In this document: positions 36,253 through 46,005 of the stretch, in pieces
Numbering within the stretch: position 1 is the first letter of the stretch
Layout: every line of letters begins with the position of its first letter
Position numbers and translations under genes: made by a program
Assembly (NCBI RefSeq): GCF_004153685.1
Contig: NZ_SDQD01000001.1
Coordinates: 1,302,001-1,366,000 of the forward strand
DNA: 64,000 bases
From: Pollutimonas harenae
Lineage (GTDB): Bacteria; Pseudomonadota; Gammaproteobacteria; Burkholderiales; Burkholderiaceae_B
Direction: 5' to 3'
The notes under the pieces: model-generated
Database searches by the model: none
Told to the model about the DNA's origin: nothing
The model's input: only the letters and a program-made list of their open reading frames with translations

Positions 36253-38712
36253 ATGCCGCGACATCGCCTTGCCGCATTATTTGAACCCAGCAGCGTGCTG
36301 GTGCTGGCCGACCGTCCCCTGCCTCTGGAGCAAGGCGCATCGCCCTGGCTGAAAAGCACTGCCGTATTTTTTGCTGTCGTCCCGGGTGAGCCCATTTCTG
36401 TGCCCGACAGCCTGCCCAATATCTCAGGATCGCGCCTGGACCTTGCTGTAGTGTGTGTGGGGCCAGACCAGGTTCCCGAAGCCCTCGAGGCCCTGAAGCC
36501 GTGTCGGCCACGCGGTCTCATACTGCTGCCCCACGAACATGCTTCGAATAATCCACTGGAAAACATGGTGTATTGCCGCAGTTGGGGCAAGCTGAATGAT
36601 TGCGTTGTGCTGGGTCCTCGTTCCTTCGGGGTGCAAAGACCACATCTGGGCCTCAATTTCAGTCATCAGGCCAAGACGGCGCTGAGCGGGCGCGTTGCGC
36701 TGGTTGCGCAGTCGCGCTCAATTACCGCTGCGGTCCTCGATTGGGCTGAAGATATCAATCTGGGGTTTTCAGCCGTGGTATCGCTGGGCGATGAATCCGT
36801 CGTCGACGTGGCGGATGTGCTGGACTACTTGTCCATGGACGCGCGTACCGACAGTATTGCGCTTTATCTTGAAGAAACCTCATCCTCCAGGCGATTTACC
36901 AGCGCCTTGCGTGCGGCCGCCAGTGTGAAGCCGGTGGTGGTGCTCAAGGTGGGTTATGGCACCGAGCAGACCTCGGCCCAGGATGCCGTGTTCAATGCGC
37001 TGCTGCGCCGGGCGGGAGCGGTGCGCATACGGTATTTTGTTCAGCTGTTTTCCGCCCTGAAGGTGCTGGTTTATACGCGGCGTCCGCGCGGGCGCAAGAT
37101 TGCCTTGTTTTCGAACGGGCAGGGTGCGTCGCAATTGGCGCTCGACGTCATGAGCGACAACGAGGCAGTCGTGGCCGCCGAGCTCACCCAGGCGAGCATC
37201 AAAGCCTTGGGAGAATGCCTGGAGCCCGCTGCAGACACGAGTAATCCTGTCGTGAGCTACTCGGGCCTGACTCCGGCCATCGTGCAGCGAGTCATTGATA
37301 TTTTGGTGGCTGACCCCGGAGTGGATGGTGTTCTGGCACTGCTTTGCCCCGATCCATTATCCAATCTCGACGAGGTGGCCAGTCAACTGGCGGCTATTGC
37401 CCCTGATGCACGCAAACCCATCATTACCTGTTTCCTGGGCGATGCCCATATGCGGCCCTTGCGCCACAGGCTCGACGATGTCGGCACGCCAGCCTTTCGC
37501 ACCCCCGAGTCTGCCGCCAATGCTTTCGGTATTCTGGGCGCTTATCACTACAACCAGACTTTGTCACAACAGACACTGCCGCCCGAACCCTTGAGCAAAC
37601 CGCCCAGGCTTGATGAGGCCAGAGCGTTGGTCAGCAGAGCACAAAGCGAGCGCCGCCACCATCTGAATGCACAGGAGTGCAGGCAACTGCTCGATTGTTT
37701 TCATGTGCCGGTGCAGTATGCACAAGCACCCGGTATTCCTGACGACGTGTCCTGGCCCATGGCGATACGGGTGCAGCGTGATCCAAAGTTTGGTCCTTAC
37801 ATTATGTTCGATTCGGGCGGGCAGGCCGCCGCAATCACGAATGCCCACCAAGCGGTCGAGTTACCGCCCCTGAACAGCTATCTGGCGCGAAAGCTGGTCT
37901 TGCGCAGCAGTTTGTGGAACCGTGTGCTGTCGCGCCAGCTTACTCCTGTAGCGTTCGAGAGTTTGCTGGAAGTGCTTGAGTGCATCTCAGAGCTGGTGAG
38001 TGAAGTGCCGGGATTGGAATCCCTGGTCATCGACCCCTTGTATGCAGACGACACGCGTTTGTCGGCATACGATGTGCGGGTGTGTTTGAGCAGTGCTTCA
38101 ATGCTGGTGCTGCCCGAGACGACTGGGTATCGGCATATGACCATACATCCGTATCCACGTCGTCTGGTGCAGGCCAAAGAGTTTTCTGATGGCACGCCCT
38201 GGCTGCTGCGGCCGATACGGCCAGAAGATGCCCAGCCTCTGCAGGACTTCGTGCGCGGTCTGTCCGATGAGTCGCGCTATATGCGTTTCGTATCCATGAT
38301 GCGCGAGCTCACGCCGCGCATGTTGGCACGCTATACACGCATAGACTATGACCGTGAGCTGGCTTTAGTGGCAACCGTGCAAGTGCCCAACCCTGAGCAT
38401 CGCGGCTATCCACGAGAACAAATCGTTGGCTTTGCTCATTATTTGCGCAATGCCGATGGTCGCGGGGCGGAATACGCCCTGGTCATTGGCGATGACTGGC
38501 AGCGTCGTGGCTTAGGGGCGCAACTGATGGGCGGTCTGATTGATGCAGCCCAGGAGCAGGGGCTTACCTATATAGATGGGCTGGTGCTGTCCACCAACCG
38601 CCCGATGCTAAGCCTAATGACTCACTTGGGCTTCCAGAACGATCATGATCACGAGGACCCGACCATGCGGCGGGTTTGGCTCGATTTGGGTGAAACCAAG
38701 CGTCACGGCTAG
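36253..38712 (+). CDS. Pat-like protein: NDP-forming acyl-CoA synthetase domains fused to a GNAT acetyltransferase
   Basis: 819 residues. A CoA-binding Rossmann-like domain (about 1-125, with VLGPRSFGVQRP), a ligase-CoA domain (about 140-440), a shortened ATP-grasp domain (about 450-635) and a C-terminal GNAT domain (about 645-810, with YALVIGDDWQRRGLGAQLM, the acetyl-CoA pyrophosphate loop) follow in order. The catalytic His loop of the ADP-forming synthetases (SHTGALAG type) is replaced at residues 237-246 by TEQTSAQDAV, so synthetase activity is unlikely. This is the layout of Pat/YfiQ protein lysine acetyltransferases, which among other targets inactivate acetyl-CoA synthetase. Confidence 0.88.
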   Translation: MPRHRLAALFEPSSVLVLADRPLPLEQGASPWLKSTAVFFAVVPGEPISVPDSLPNISGSRLDLAVVCVGPDQVPEALEALKPCRPRGLILLPHEHASNNPLENMVYCRSWGKLNDCVVLGPRSFGVQRPHLGLNFSHQAKTALSGRVALVAQSRSITAAVLDWAEDINLGFSAVVSLGDESVVDVADVLDYLSMDARTDSIALYLEETSSSRRFTSALRAAASVKPVVVLKVGYGTEQTSAQDAVFNALLRRAGAVRIRYFVQLFSALKVLVYTRRPRGRKIALFSNGQGASQLALDVMSDNEAVVAAELTQASIKALGECLEPAADTSNPVVSYSGLTPAIVQRVIDILVADPGVDGVLALLCPDPLSNLDEVASQLAAIAPDARKPIITCFLGDAHMRPLRHRLDDVGTPAFRTPESAANAFGILGAYHYNQTLSQQTLPPEPLSKPPRLDEARALVSRAQSERRHHLNAQECRQLLDCFHVPVQYAQAPGIPDDVSWPMAIRVQRDPKFGPYIMFDSGGQAAAITNAHQAVELPPLNSYLARKLVLRSSLWNRVLSRQLTPVAFESLLEVLECISELVSEVPGLESLVIDPLYADDTRLSAYDVRVCLSSASMLVLPETTGYRHMTIHPYPRRLVQAKEFSDGTPWLLRPIRPEDAQPLQDFVRGLSDESRYMRFVSMMRELTPRMLARYTRIDYDRELALVATVQVPNPEHRGYPREQIVGFAHYLRNADGRGAEYALVIGDDWQRRGLGAQLMGGLIDAAQEQGLTYIDGLVLSTNRPMLSLMTHLGFQNDHDHEDPTMRRVWLDLGETKRHG

Positions 38713-38776
38713 TGTTTTGCTTGGCTTCGGACTTCTAGCAACCCCACTGGCCTGCCTTGCTCCAAAGCCAGAAGGG

Positions 38777-39451
38777 TCAAGCTAGTGTCTTGCGCAAAAA
38801 CGCCGCGATATCGTCGATTTCTTCCAGGCATACCGAGTGCGGCATGTTGTAAGTGTTCCAGTTGACCGAGTAAGCCATGTCCAGCAAGATTTGATGGGTT
38901 GCTTCGGCGCGCGGCAGTACGACGACCGGGTCCATGACGCCATGGGCCAGGAAGATGGGCGTGTCCTGATTGGCGGCGTGGCGCTCTGCTGCCAGAGTGT
39001 TTGCCAGCGGCAAGTAACCCGACAGGCCTATCAGGCCTGCAAGCTTCTGAGAATGGCGCAGGCCCGTCTGCAAGGTCATGGCGCAGCCTTGCGAGAAGCC
39101 TGCGAGTACGATATTGCTGCTGAGGATGCCGCGTTGATTTTCTCGTGCAATCAGGGCTTCGACCGCTTTTTGAGAGGCATGCAGGCCGGGGGCGTCTTCA
39201 CGGCGGACCAGGTCAGGAGCAAAGATGTCGTACCACGCGCGCATGCTCATGCCATTGTTGATGGTGACCGGTCGGACGGGGGCGTGCGGAAAGACAAAAC
39301 GAATGGCGGGCATGTCGTTCAGTTTCAGCTCGGGTACCAGGGGAGCAAAATCATTGCCGTCGGCACCCAGTCCGTGCAACCAGATAACTGCGCGTGTGGG
39401 GTTGGTGCCGGTTTCTATTTCGATGCATTCCAGGATGTCTGCGCTGCTCAT
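38777..39451 (-). CDS. Carboxylesterase/phospholipase family serine hydrolase
   Basis: 224 residues of the EstB/acyl-protein thioesterase-like family. [19 protein letters not shown] near the start, [14 protein letters not shown] (Ser nucleophile), [12 protein letters not shown] (Asp) and [13 protein letters not shown] (His) complete the triad. It hydrolyses short-chain esters. Its ATG overlaps the darP stop (ATGA), so the pair is co-translated. Confidence 0.92.
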   Translation of the reverse strand: MSSADILECIEIETGTNPTRAVIWLHGLGADGNDFAPLVPELKLNDMPAIRFVFPHAPVRPVTINNGMSMRAWYDIFAPDLVRREDAPGLHASQKAVEALIARENQRGILSSNIVLAGFSQGCAMTLQTGLRHSQKLAGLIGLSGYLPLANTLAAERHAANQDTPIFLAHGVMDPVVVLPRAEATHQILLDMAYSVNWNTYNMPHSVCLEEIDDIAAFLRKTLA

Positions 39452-40002
39452 GATTGCTCCGTATCGTCAAGCGATTTAAGTGCCTGGAACAGTGCGCGGT
39501 AGTGTTTGCGCTGGGGTTCTTGTCCGGCTTGCAGTTGGGTGTTGGCCTGCGCTTCCTTGCGGCCTGCGCGTATCAGGGTGTGCAGCTGCTGGGCGTCTGC
39601 GCCAGGGTACTCGTTCAGTAAGCCGGTCAAGGCCGCATCGTCGGACAGCAGCAGATCGCGCAGGGCTTCGAGGCGATGCATGGCACGTGTCTGCTCGCGC
39701 GAGCCGTTCTTCCAGGTATCGAGCTGTGTGCGTATGACGTCGGCATCGGCTTCGCGCATGAGCTTGCCGACATAATGAACTTGCCTGCGGCGCCCTTCGC
39801 GGCTGGTCGTGCGCTGTGCCAGGCGTATTGCCTCATACAGTTTTTCTGCCAGCGGCAACTGCTTGAGCTGATCGGGCGAGAGCTCGATCAGTTGTTTGCC
39901 CAGGTCTTGCAGCGCAAGCATTTCACGCTTGACTTGCGATTTGCTGGGGCCGTCGTAGCCGTGGTCGGCATCGTCGTGGGTATCGGTGGGAATATTTGAC
40001 AT
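39448..40002 (-). CDS. darP: Ribosome-associated protein DarP/YjgA (DUF615)
   Basis: 184 residues, the same length as E. coli YjgA. Highly charged and all-helical, with [45 protein letters not shown] and [20 protein letters not shown], the family blocks. In E. coli it associates with late 50S precursors near the peptidyl-transferase centre. It is divergent from pmbA, as in many proteobacteria. Confidence 0.95.
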   Translation of the reverse strand: MSNIPTDTHDDADHGYDGPSKSQVKREMLALQDLGKQLIELSPDQLKQLPLAEKLYEAIRLAQRTTSREGRRRQVHYVGKLMREADADVIRTQLDTWKNGSREQTRAMHRLEALRDLLLSDDAALTGLLNEYPGADAQQLHTLIRAGRKEAQANTQLQAGQEPQRKHYRALFQALKSLDDTEQS

Positions 40003-40087
40003 AAACCGTATCGTATCTTAATCCGGGGCGGATTGAAGCCAGAGTCTACAGGTACAATTCCAGCATTAGACTTTTGCTTGAGCCTTC

Positions 40088-41455
40088 ATGAGCGACACCT
40101 CCGCATCCTTTCTCCCCATTGCTGAAAATCAGGCGCGTTTCCGCGAGCTGGTCAGCGATGCCCTGTCCCACGCGAAAACCCTGGGCGCATCCGATTCCGC
40201 TGCCGAAGTCTCCGAAAGCCGGGGGCTATCGGTATCGGTACGCAACAACGATATCGAAACGGTCGAACAAACACGTGATCGTTCCCTTGATGTCACTGTT
40301 TTTGCCGGTCAGCGGCGCGGATCGGCCTCGACTTCCGATTTTTCGCCCGAAGCGTTGCGTGAAACTGTCGAGGCCGCCTGGCACATTGCCCGCTATACCG
40401 CTGCGGATCCTGCTGCCGGATTGCCAGACGCCAGCCTGCTGGCGACTGATATCCCTGATCTGGGGCTGCATTACCCCTGGGGTGTCTCGGCCGAAGAGGC
40501 CGCGAAGCTGGCCATACAGGCCGAAAGTGCCGCCCGCAAAACCAGCAAACTCATCACCAATACCGATGGCGCGTCGGTAGACACCTACGAAGGCCATTTT
40601 GTGCTGGGTAACAGCCGTGGTTTCATGGGAGGATATCCCTATTCACGCCATAGCTTGTCGGTCGCGCCGATTGCCGGTCGCGGCGCCAACATGCAGCGCG
40701 ACTATTGGTACACGACAGCACGCGCTGCCAACAATCTGGCCGATCCGCAAGCCGTGGGTCGCTATGCCGCCGAGCGCACCCTCGCCCGCCTGTCCGCTCG
40801 CCGTATTAAAACCGGTCGTTTTCCCGTGCTCTTCGAGGCACCTTTGGCCATAGGCCTGCTGGGAGCGCTGGTGCAGGCGACCAGTGGCGGGGCGTTATAT
40901 CGCAAGGCCAGCTTTCTGCTCGAGTCGCTGGGCAAACCGGTCCTGGCCGACCATCTCGATGTATTCGAAAATCCGCTGATCCCTGGCGCCATGGGCAGCT
41001 CTACCTTCGATAGCGAAGGGGTGCGGACAACAGCCCGCAACGTCGTTCTGGCGGGTGTTTTGCAAGGCTATTTTCTGTCGACCTACACGGCACGCAAGCT
41101 GAACCTGCAAACCACCGGCAATGCGGGTGGTTCGCACAATTTGCAACTCAGTTCGCGCCTGACCCACCCCAACGACGATTTCAAGGCCATGCTCAAGAAA
41201 ATGGGCACCGGCTTGCTGGTAACCGAGCTGATCGGTCAGGGTGTCAATTATGTAACTGGCGACTATTCGCGTGGTGCATTCGGCTATTGGGTTGAGGGCG
41301 GTGAAATCCAACATGCCGTTCAGGAAGTCACGATAGCGGGTAATCTGGCCGACATGTTGCGTCAAATCGTAGCCATCGGCGCCGACACCATCACGCGCGG
41401 ATCCAAGACCACCGGATCCATTCTGATCGAGCAAATGTCCATTGCAGGGCAGTAA
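40088..41455 (+). CDS. pmbA: PmbA/TldE, non-metal subunit of the TldD-TldE protease
   Basis: 455 residues, near E. coli PmbA (450). Blocks include VSVRNNDIETVEQTRDRSLDVTVF, LDVFENPLIPGAMGSSTFDSEGV and LQLSSRLTHPNDDFKAM, and GVNYVTGDYSRGAFGYWVEGGEI near the end. It lacks the HExxxH zinc motif that belongs to TldD, as expected. With TldD it degrades unfolded small peptides and matures microcins; tldD is not in this window. Confidence 0.95.
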   Translation: MSDTSASFLPIAENQARFRELVSDALSHAKTLGASDSAAEVSESRGLSVSVRNNDIETVEQTRDRSLDVTVFAGQRRGSASTSDFSPEALRETVEAAWHIARYTAADPAAGLPDASLLATDIPDLGLHYPWGVSAEEAAKLAIQAESAARKTSKLITNTDGASVDTYEGHFVLGNSRGFMGGYPYSRHSLSVAPIAGRGANMQRDYWYTTARAANNLADPQAVGRYAAERTLARLSARRIKTGRFPVLFEAPLAIGLLGALVQATSGGALYRKASFLLESLGKPVLADHLDVFENPLIPGAMGSSTFDSEGVRTTARNVVLAGVLQGYFLSTYTARKLNLQTTGNAGGSHNLQLSSRLTHPNDDFKAMLKKMGTGLLVTELIGQGVNYVTGDYSRGAFGYWVEGGEIQHAVQEVTIAGNLADMLRQIVAIGADTITRGSKTTGSILIEQMSIAGQ

Positions 41456-41542
41456 TTGGTTACAACATTCATCGCACGGTGTAATATCGTGGGTGGTCGT
41501 ACTTCTGCAAAAAATATTTGAATGCCGAAAGGAGAGCTTTAC

Positions 41543-42643
41543 ATGCAGCGTCGTTCATTTCTAAAAAAAGCGGGCCTTGGGGCCGTGGCGGGTTCCGCCG
41601 CTGTTGCCGCACCCGTGTTTGCGCAAAGCAACCCCAAAATCAGCTGGAAAATGACTTCCACTTATGGGCCTTCGCTTCCTCCTCTTTTCTCCACCGCAGA
41701 AATGTTCTGCAAAATGGTCGAAGAAGCCACTGATGGCAATTTCTCCATCCGCCTGTATCCGGGCGGTGAAATCGTTCCCGGCTTCGGCGTCATGGATGCT
41801 GTTGGCAATCGCACAGTAGAGTGCGGCCAGACCGCCTCTTACTACTATTATGGCAAAGATCCTTCTTTTTGCTTCGACACAGCGGTTCCCTTCGGCCTGA
41901 ATACGCGCCAGCTGAACGCCTGGATGTACGAAGCCGATGGCCTGAAGCTGATGCGTGAACTGTTTGCGCCCCGCCATATCATCAACTTCCCTTTGGGCAA
42001 TACCGGTACGCAAATGGGTGGCTGGTACCGCAAGGAAATCAAGTCTGTCGAAGATCTGAAGGGCCTGAAAATGCGCACGGCCGGGTTTGCCGGCGAAGTG
42101 CTGTCCCGCATGGGTGTGATTCCTCAGCAAATTCCTCCTGGTGATATCTACCCTTCGCTCGAAAAAGGTACGCTTGACGCCGTCGAGTTCGTGGGTCCCG
42201 TCGACGACGAAAAGCTGGGCTTCCAGAAGGTTGCCAAGTACTATTACTACCCGGGCTGGTGGGAAGGTTCCGCGCAAGTATCGCTGTATGTCAACGATAC
42301 TGCCTACAACGAGCTGCCCAAGCAATATCAGTCCCTGATCGATATCGCTTCGCGTGCTGCCGGTTCCAGAATGGTCAGCAACTACGATGCCAACAACCCG
42401 GCCGCCTTGCGCCGCCTGATCGGCAGCGGCGCAGTGCTCAAGGCATTCCCGCGCGACGTCATGGACGCTTCCTTCAAGATGTCTAACGAGGTCTACAAAG
42501 AATTCTGCGAAAAGGATGCGGGTTTCAAAAAAATCCACGACAGCTATATGGGATTCCGCGATGGCATCGTGCCATGGTTCCGTGTCGCTGAAGGTTCCTA
42601 CGACAACTATCTGGGCCTGGCTCTGGCCAACCAGAAAAAGTAA
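41543..42643 (+). CDS. TRAP transporter substrate-binding protein (DctP family)
   Basis: 366 residues with a Tat signal (MQRRSFLKKAGLGAVAGS, cleavage near VFA). The mature region has WKMTSTYGPSLPPLFSTAE, GFGVMDAVGNRTVECGQTASYYYYGKDP, the ligand-arginine block MGGWYRKEIKSVEDLKGLKMRTAG and LEKGTLDAVEFVGP. It is closest in pattern to TakP-like 2-oxoacid binders. AAAGGAGAG precedes ATG 41543. No DctQ or DctM membrane genes are nearby, so it must use a transporter encoded elsewhere. Confidence 0.9.
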   Translation: MQRRSFLKKAGLGAVAGSAAVAAPVFAQSNPKISWKMTSTYGPSLPPLFSTAEMFCKMVEEATDGNFSIRLYPGGEIVPGFGVMDAVGNRTVECGQTASYYYYGKDPSFCFDTAVPFGLNTRQLNAWMYEADGLKLMRELFAPRHIINFPLGNTGTQMGGWYRKEIKSVEDLKGLKMRTAGFAGEVLSRMGVIPQQIPPGDIYPSLEKGTLDAVEFVGPVDDEKLGFQKVAKYYYYPGWWEGSAQVSLYVNDTAYNELPKQYQSLIDIASRAAGSRMVSNYDANNPAALRRLIGSGAVLKAFPRDVMDASFKMSNEVYKEFCEKDAGFKKIHDSYMGFRDGIVPWFRVAEGSYDNYLGLALANQKK

Positions 42644-42680
42644 ATTTCTTTGCTGCGGCCCGGGTCTCCGGGCCCAACAG

Positions 42681-42720
42681 CCCCGCCACCCAGATGCACT
42701 TCTGTTAGGCGGGGTTTTTT
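42681..42720 (+). terminator. Intrinsic terminator of the TRAP binding-protein gene
   Basis: CCCCGCC (42681-42687) pairs with GGCGGGG (42708-42714) and is followed by TTTTTT. A smaller GCCCGG/CCGGGC hairpin at about 42660-42675 precedes it. Both are just after the stop at 42643. Confidence 0.8.
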
Positions 42721-43017
42721 CATGCGGCAGGATGCGGGTGCTGCGTTCTTGCGGCTGACTTGCGTTGTTTTGCTGTTCGGTTTGCACTTGTCATTTTCTG
42801 TTTGCTGGCAAAAGTCAGCTAATGTGTTAAGATTATGGGCTTTTCTGGCTAATTGCACGGGCGAAACACAACGCTTAGGCAGGTTGGGCTGCAAATCCCG
42901 GCCAGAAAAAACCTTTGTTTTTGCCGAGAACCCGGCAAAAAGGGTTTGCATGACGCCTTTTGGCAACCTTGTGTTGGCCAGGTGCGCAAGCTTATTTTTC
43001 TTTTATTAGGACCCATC
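42721..43017 (+). other. Non-coding upstream region and leader of rplM-rpsI
   Basis: The 374 bases between 42643 and 43018 hold no gene I can support. After the terminator the sequence becomes AT-richer and includes candidate promoter elements (TTGCTG at 42802 and TAAGAT at 42828, though 20 bases apart) and a strong stem-loop at 42909-42947. An open frame runs through this region into rplM, but its upstream codons are not conserved-looking. Confidence 0.5.
42909..42947 (+). promoter_or_regulatory. Stem-loop in the rplM leader
   Basis: TTTTTGCCG (42918-42926) and CGGCAAAAA (42933-42941) form a perfect 9-bp stem with loop AGAACC. AAACC and GGTTT extend it after an asymmetric internal loop. It lies about 70-110 bases before the rplM ATG. 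rplM-rpsI is autoregulated by L13 at its mRNA leader in E. coli; this could be the corresponding element here (inference). Confidence 0.5.
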
Positions 43018-43446
43018 ATGAAGACCTTTGTGGCCAAGCCGCATGAAGTCAAGCGTGACTGGTACGTGATTGACGCCAAGGGCAAAGTCCTCGGTCGTGT
43101 GGCCAGCGAAGTCGCACGTCGTTTGCGCGGCAAGCATAAGCCAGAATTCACGCCTCACGTTGACACCGGCGATTACATCGTCATCATCAACGCTGCCGAC
43201 ATCGTTGTAACCGGTAATAAGTCGCAAGACAAAAAATACTATCGCCACTCGGGCTATCCCGGCGGTATTACCGAGACCAACTTTCAGAAACTGCAAGAGC
43301 GTTTCCCCGGCCGCGCCATCCAGAAAGCCGTTAAAGGCATGCTGCCCAAAGGGCCGCTGGGTTACGCCATGGCCAAGAAGCTCAAGGTTTACGCAGGCGC
43401 CGAGCACCCACACAGTGCTCAACAGCCCAAACCGCTGGAAATCTAA
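43018..43446 (+). CDS. rplM: 50S ribosomal protein L13
   Basis: 142 residues, exactly the usual bacterial length. Begins [20 protein letters not shown] and contains [28 protein letters not shown] and [13 protein letters not shown], the 23S-binding signature. An early large-subunit assembly protein. TAGGA precedes ATG 43018; an upstream extension of the frame is ignored because L13 starts here in all relatives. rpsI follows after 9 bases. Confidence 0.99.
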   Translation: MKTFVAKPHEVKRDWYVIDAKGKVLGRVASEVARRLRGKHKPEFTPHVDTGDYIVIINAADIVVTGNKSQDKKYYRHSGYPGGITETNFQKLQERFPGRAIQKAVKGMLPKGPLGYAMAKKLKVYAGAEHPHSAQQPKPLEI

Positions 43447-43455
43447 GGATAGGTC

Positions 43456-43848
43456 ATGATCGGTAATTGGAACTATGGAACTGGGCGCCGTAAAACGTCG
43501 GTCGCTCGTGTGTTCTTGAAAAAAGGATCGGGCAAGATCGTTGTCAATGGCAAGCCCGTCGATGAATACTTCGCTCGCGAAACCGGCCGTATGGTCGTTC
43601 GTCAGCCCCTGGAACTCACCAACCATCTGGAATCGTTTGATTTTCATATCAACGTTCATGGCGGTGGTGAAAGCGGTCAGGCCGGTGCAGTACGCCACGG
43701 CATTACCCGTGCGCTGATCGACTACGACGAAACGCTCAAGTCGCCGCTGAAGCAAGCTGGGTTTGTCACGCGCGATGCCCGTGAAGTCGAACGTAAGAAA
43801 GTCGGTTTCCACAAGGCACGTCGCCGCAAACAGTTCAGCAAGCGTTAA
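43456..43848 (+). CDS. rpsI: 30S ribosomal protein S9
   Basis: 130 residues, the family length. [19 protein letters not shown] at the start, [19 protein letters not shown] in the middle and the basic tail ending KRRKQFSKR-like (RRRKQFSKR), which reaches the P-site tRNA. Co-transcribed with rplM. Confidence 0.99.
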   Translation: MIGNWNYGTGRRKTSVARVFLKKGSGKIVVNGKPVDEYFARETGRMVVRQPLELTNHLESFDFHINVHGGGESGQAGAVRHGITRALIDYDETLKSPLKQAGFVTRDAREVERKKVGFHKARRRKQFSKR

Positions 43849-43884
43849 TCTGCTGTACTCGGGCCTGCGGGCCTTGCAACACAA

Positions 43885-43911
43885 AGCCCTCAGCCCGCGC
43901 TGGGGGCTTTT
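43885..43911 (+). terminator. Intrinsic terminator of rplM-rpsI
   Basis: AGCCCTCAGC and GCTGGGGGCT form a 10-bp stem (one G-T pair) with a CCGC loop, followed by a short T-run. Confidence 0.8.
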
Positions 43912-44029
43912 GCCATTTGCCCCCCCCAATATGGCTGAAAATACAGGCAAGTTTGTCATGGTGCGCCACCCATGAGCTTCAGGCTTGTTGCATAATCTTA
44001 TTGTTGTTCAATATTTTTTGGGATTTATT

Positions 44030-45094
44030 ATGACTTCGGCAGCGGCATCTCGGATCAAGGTGGGTATTGTGGGCGGCACGGGCTATACGGGCGTCGAGCT
44101 CTTGCGCCTGCTTTCCCAGCACCCCTATGTTGACCTCACGGCCATTACTTCGCGCAAAGAAGACGGCATGCCGGTGTCTGCTATGTTTCCCAATTTGCGC
44201 GGACGTGTAAACATCAGCTTCCAGACACCCGAAAAAGCGGCTCTCGAGCAATGCGATGTCGTGTTTTTTGCTACGCCTCATGGGGTAGCCATGAACCAGG
44301 CCCAGCACCTGCTCGAGCACAAAGTACGCATCATCGACCTGGCTGCCGATTTCCGCCTGCAAGATACCCAGGTATTCGAGCGCTGGTACAAAATGCCGCA
44401 TGCCTGCCCATCTGTGCTGGCCGATTCTGTATATGGGCTGGTCGAACTCAACCGTCAGAAAATTGCCGATGCCCAGGTCATTGGTAATCCCGGCTGCTAT
44501 CCCACCACAGTGCTGTTGGGTCTTGCTCCGTTGCTTGAAAATGGGCGCAAGCTTGTGGATACCAGCAATATTATTGCCGACTGCAAGTCGGGGGTCTCGG
44601 GTGCGGGTCGCAAGGCTGAGGTTTCCACGCTGTTTTCCGAGGCCAGTGATAACTTCAAGGCTTATGGTGTGGCAGGGCATCGCCATCATCCAGAAATTTC
44701 CGAGCAATTACAGCGTATTGCAGGTGCCCCGGTGGGGCTGGTCTTTGTGCCGCACCTGGTTCCCATGATACGTGGCATGTTCTCTACGATTTATGCGCGC
44801 ATCTTGCCCGAAGCCCGCGATACCGACTTCCAGGCCCTGTTCGAGCAACGCTATGCCAACGAAGAGTTCGTCGACGTCATGCCTGCGGGCAGCCTGCCCG
44901 AAACACGCTCGGTGCGGGCGTCCAACCACTTGCGTATTGCAGTGCATCGCCCAGAGGGCGATGATCAACTGGTCATTCTGGTTGCCCAGGATAACCTTGT
45001 AAAAGGGGCGTCGGGCCAGGCGGTACAGAATATGAATCTGATGTTTGGCTTCCCCGAGTCGGCCGGATTAACCCACGTGGCTGTCCTGCCGTAA
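44030..45094 (+). CDS. argC: N-acetyl-gamma-glutamyl-phosphate reductase
   Basis: 354 residues, long-type ArgC. NADP-binding [18 protein letters not shown], catalytic GNPGCYPT (Cys), [12 protein letters not shown] and the HHPEI block with [12 protein letters not shown]. It reduces N-acetylglutamyl phosphate to the semialdehyde in arginine synthesis. ATG 44030 is chosen because the family begins a few residues before IKVGIVGG; the extension to 43985 lies in non-coding-looking sequence. Confidence 0.96.
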   Translation: MTSAAASRIKVGIVGGTGYTGVELLRLLSQHPYVDLTAITSRKEDGMPVSAMFPNLRGRVNISFQTPEKAALEQCDVVFFATPHGVAMNQAQHLLEHKVRIIDLAADFRLQDTQVFERWYKMPHACPSVLADSVYGLVELNRQKIADAQVIGNPGCYPTTVLLGLAPLLENGRKLVDTSNIIADCKSGVSGAGRKAEVSTLFSEASDNFKAYGVAGHRHHPEISEQLQRIAGAPVGLVFVPHLVPMIRGMFSTIYARILPEARDTDFQALFEQRYANEEFVDVMPAGSLPETRSVRASNHLRIAVHRPEGDDQLVILVAQDNLVKGASGQAVQNMNLMFGFPESAGLTHVAVLP

Positions 45095-45109
45095 CACCTG
45101 TTTGCTGCA

Positions 45110-45131
45110 TTGCGGGAACTCACTCCCGCAA
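45110..45131. repeat. Perfect 8-bp hairpin between argC and the coiled-coil gene
   Basis: TTGCGGGA and TCCCGCAA flank ACTCAC. It begins 15 bases after argC and ends 17 bases before the next start codon. No T-run; may attenuate or insulate the two genes. Confidence 0.45.
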
Positions 45132-45148
45132 AACCGGTCTGTTTCTGC

Positions 45149-45907
45149 ATGAGCAATAAAGATTCGGTAGTGCATGAGGGTCAGGTCAGCAGTCCCACCC
45201 GCCCGTCGGGTGGCAAGCTGTTGGCTGTGCTGGCCTTGCTGGTGGGTCTGGTGGCGGGTGCGGTGGCCGCCAGGTACTGGTTTCAATCCGAGGCCAGCCA
45301 GCAGTACAACAGTATGCAGCAGCAGCTGCAAAGCGAGCTCGACACCCGCAACAGCGAACTCGAGGGTGCCCGCGCCAAAGCTGATGCCCTGGAAGGTAAG
45401 CTGATGGTCGAAGAAAGCACGCGCAAAGGGCTGGAAGCCGGTATGCAAACGCTGCAATCCGAGCTGGGTCGCGTGCGCGATCAGCTGGCATTCTTCGATC
45501 AGTTGCTGCCGCCCGGCCCCAAAGGGTCTGTCAGCATACGCGCCCTTGAAGTCGAGAGGCTAGGCCCCACCTTACAATATAAGGTGCTGCTTATGCGTAA
45601 TGCACCCGACGACGCTTTATTCACCGGCAGTATGCAGTTTATGGCCAATGGAACACAGGCCGATGGCAAAGAGGCAAAAATCATCCTGAAGGCAGTGATG
45701 GCGCCTGGTATGCGCGAGCCCGATACCGCTGCAGCAGAAGAGGCGGTAGATGTCAGCAAGTTTTCCCTGAGCTTTGATGAGTTTCAGCGAGTAAACGGAC
45801 TGCTTGATCTTCCTCAGGGCTTTGTGCCAAACAGCGTCACCCTGAACGTTTTCGAAGACAAAAAGATACGCGTGTCGCGTACGGTAAAGCTGCCGGCGAC
45901 CAATTAG
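45149..45907 (+). CDS. Membrane-anchored coiled-coil protein (DUF6776-like)
   Basis: 252 residues. A short cytoplasmic start, one membrane helix (about 25-47, [19 protein letters not shown]) and a periplasmic coiled coil (about 55-125, Glu/Gln/Leu-rich). A beta-rich domain follows, with [17 protein letters not shown] and [17 protein letters not shown] and a conserved-looking end, [13 protein letters not shown] recall this as a Burkholderiales family of unknown function often placed between argC and erpA; the domain number is from memory. ATG 45149 avoids 13 unlikely upstream codons. Confidence 0.8.
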   Translation: MSNKDSVVHEGQVSSPTRPSGGKLLAVLALLVGLVAGAVAARYWFQSEASQQYNSMQQQLQSELDTRNSELEGARAKADALEGKLMVEESTRKGLEAGMQTLQSELGRVRDQLAFFDQLLPPGPKGSVSIRALEVERLGPTLQYKVLLMRNAPDDALFTGSMQFMANGTQADGKEAKIILKAVMAPGMREPDTAAAEEAVDVSKFSLSFDEFQRVNGLLDLPQGFVPNSVTLNVFEDKKIRVSRTVKLPATN

Positions 45908-46005
45908 TCACTACGTGGCAAAGTCAGCCCTATGGGCACGCCTTTGCGGCCAGTGGTATAGTAGTTTTATATTTGCAACCCCTGATGGTTGCCATGGAGT
46001 ACCAA

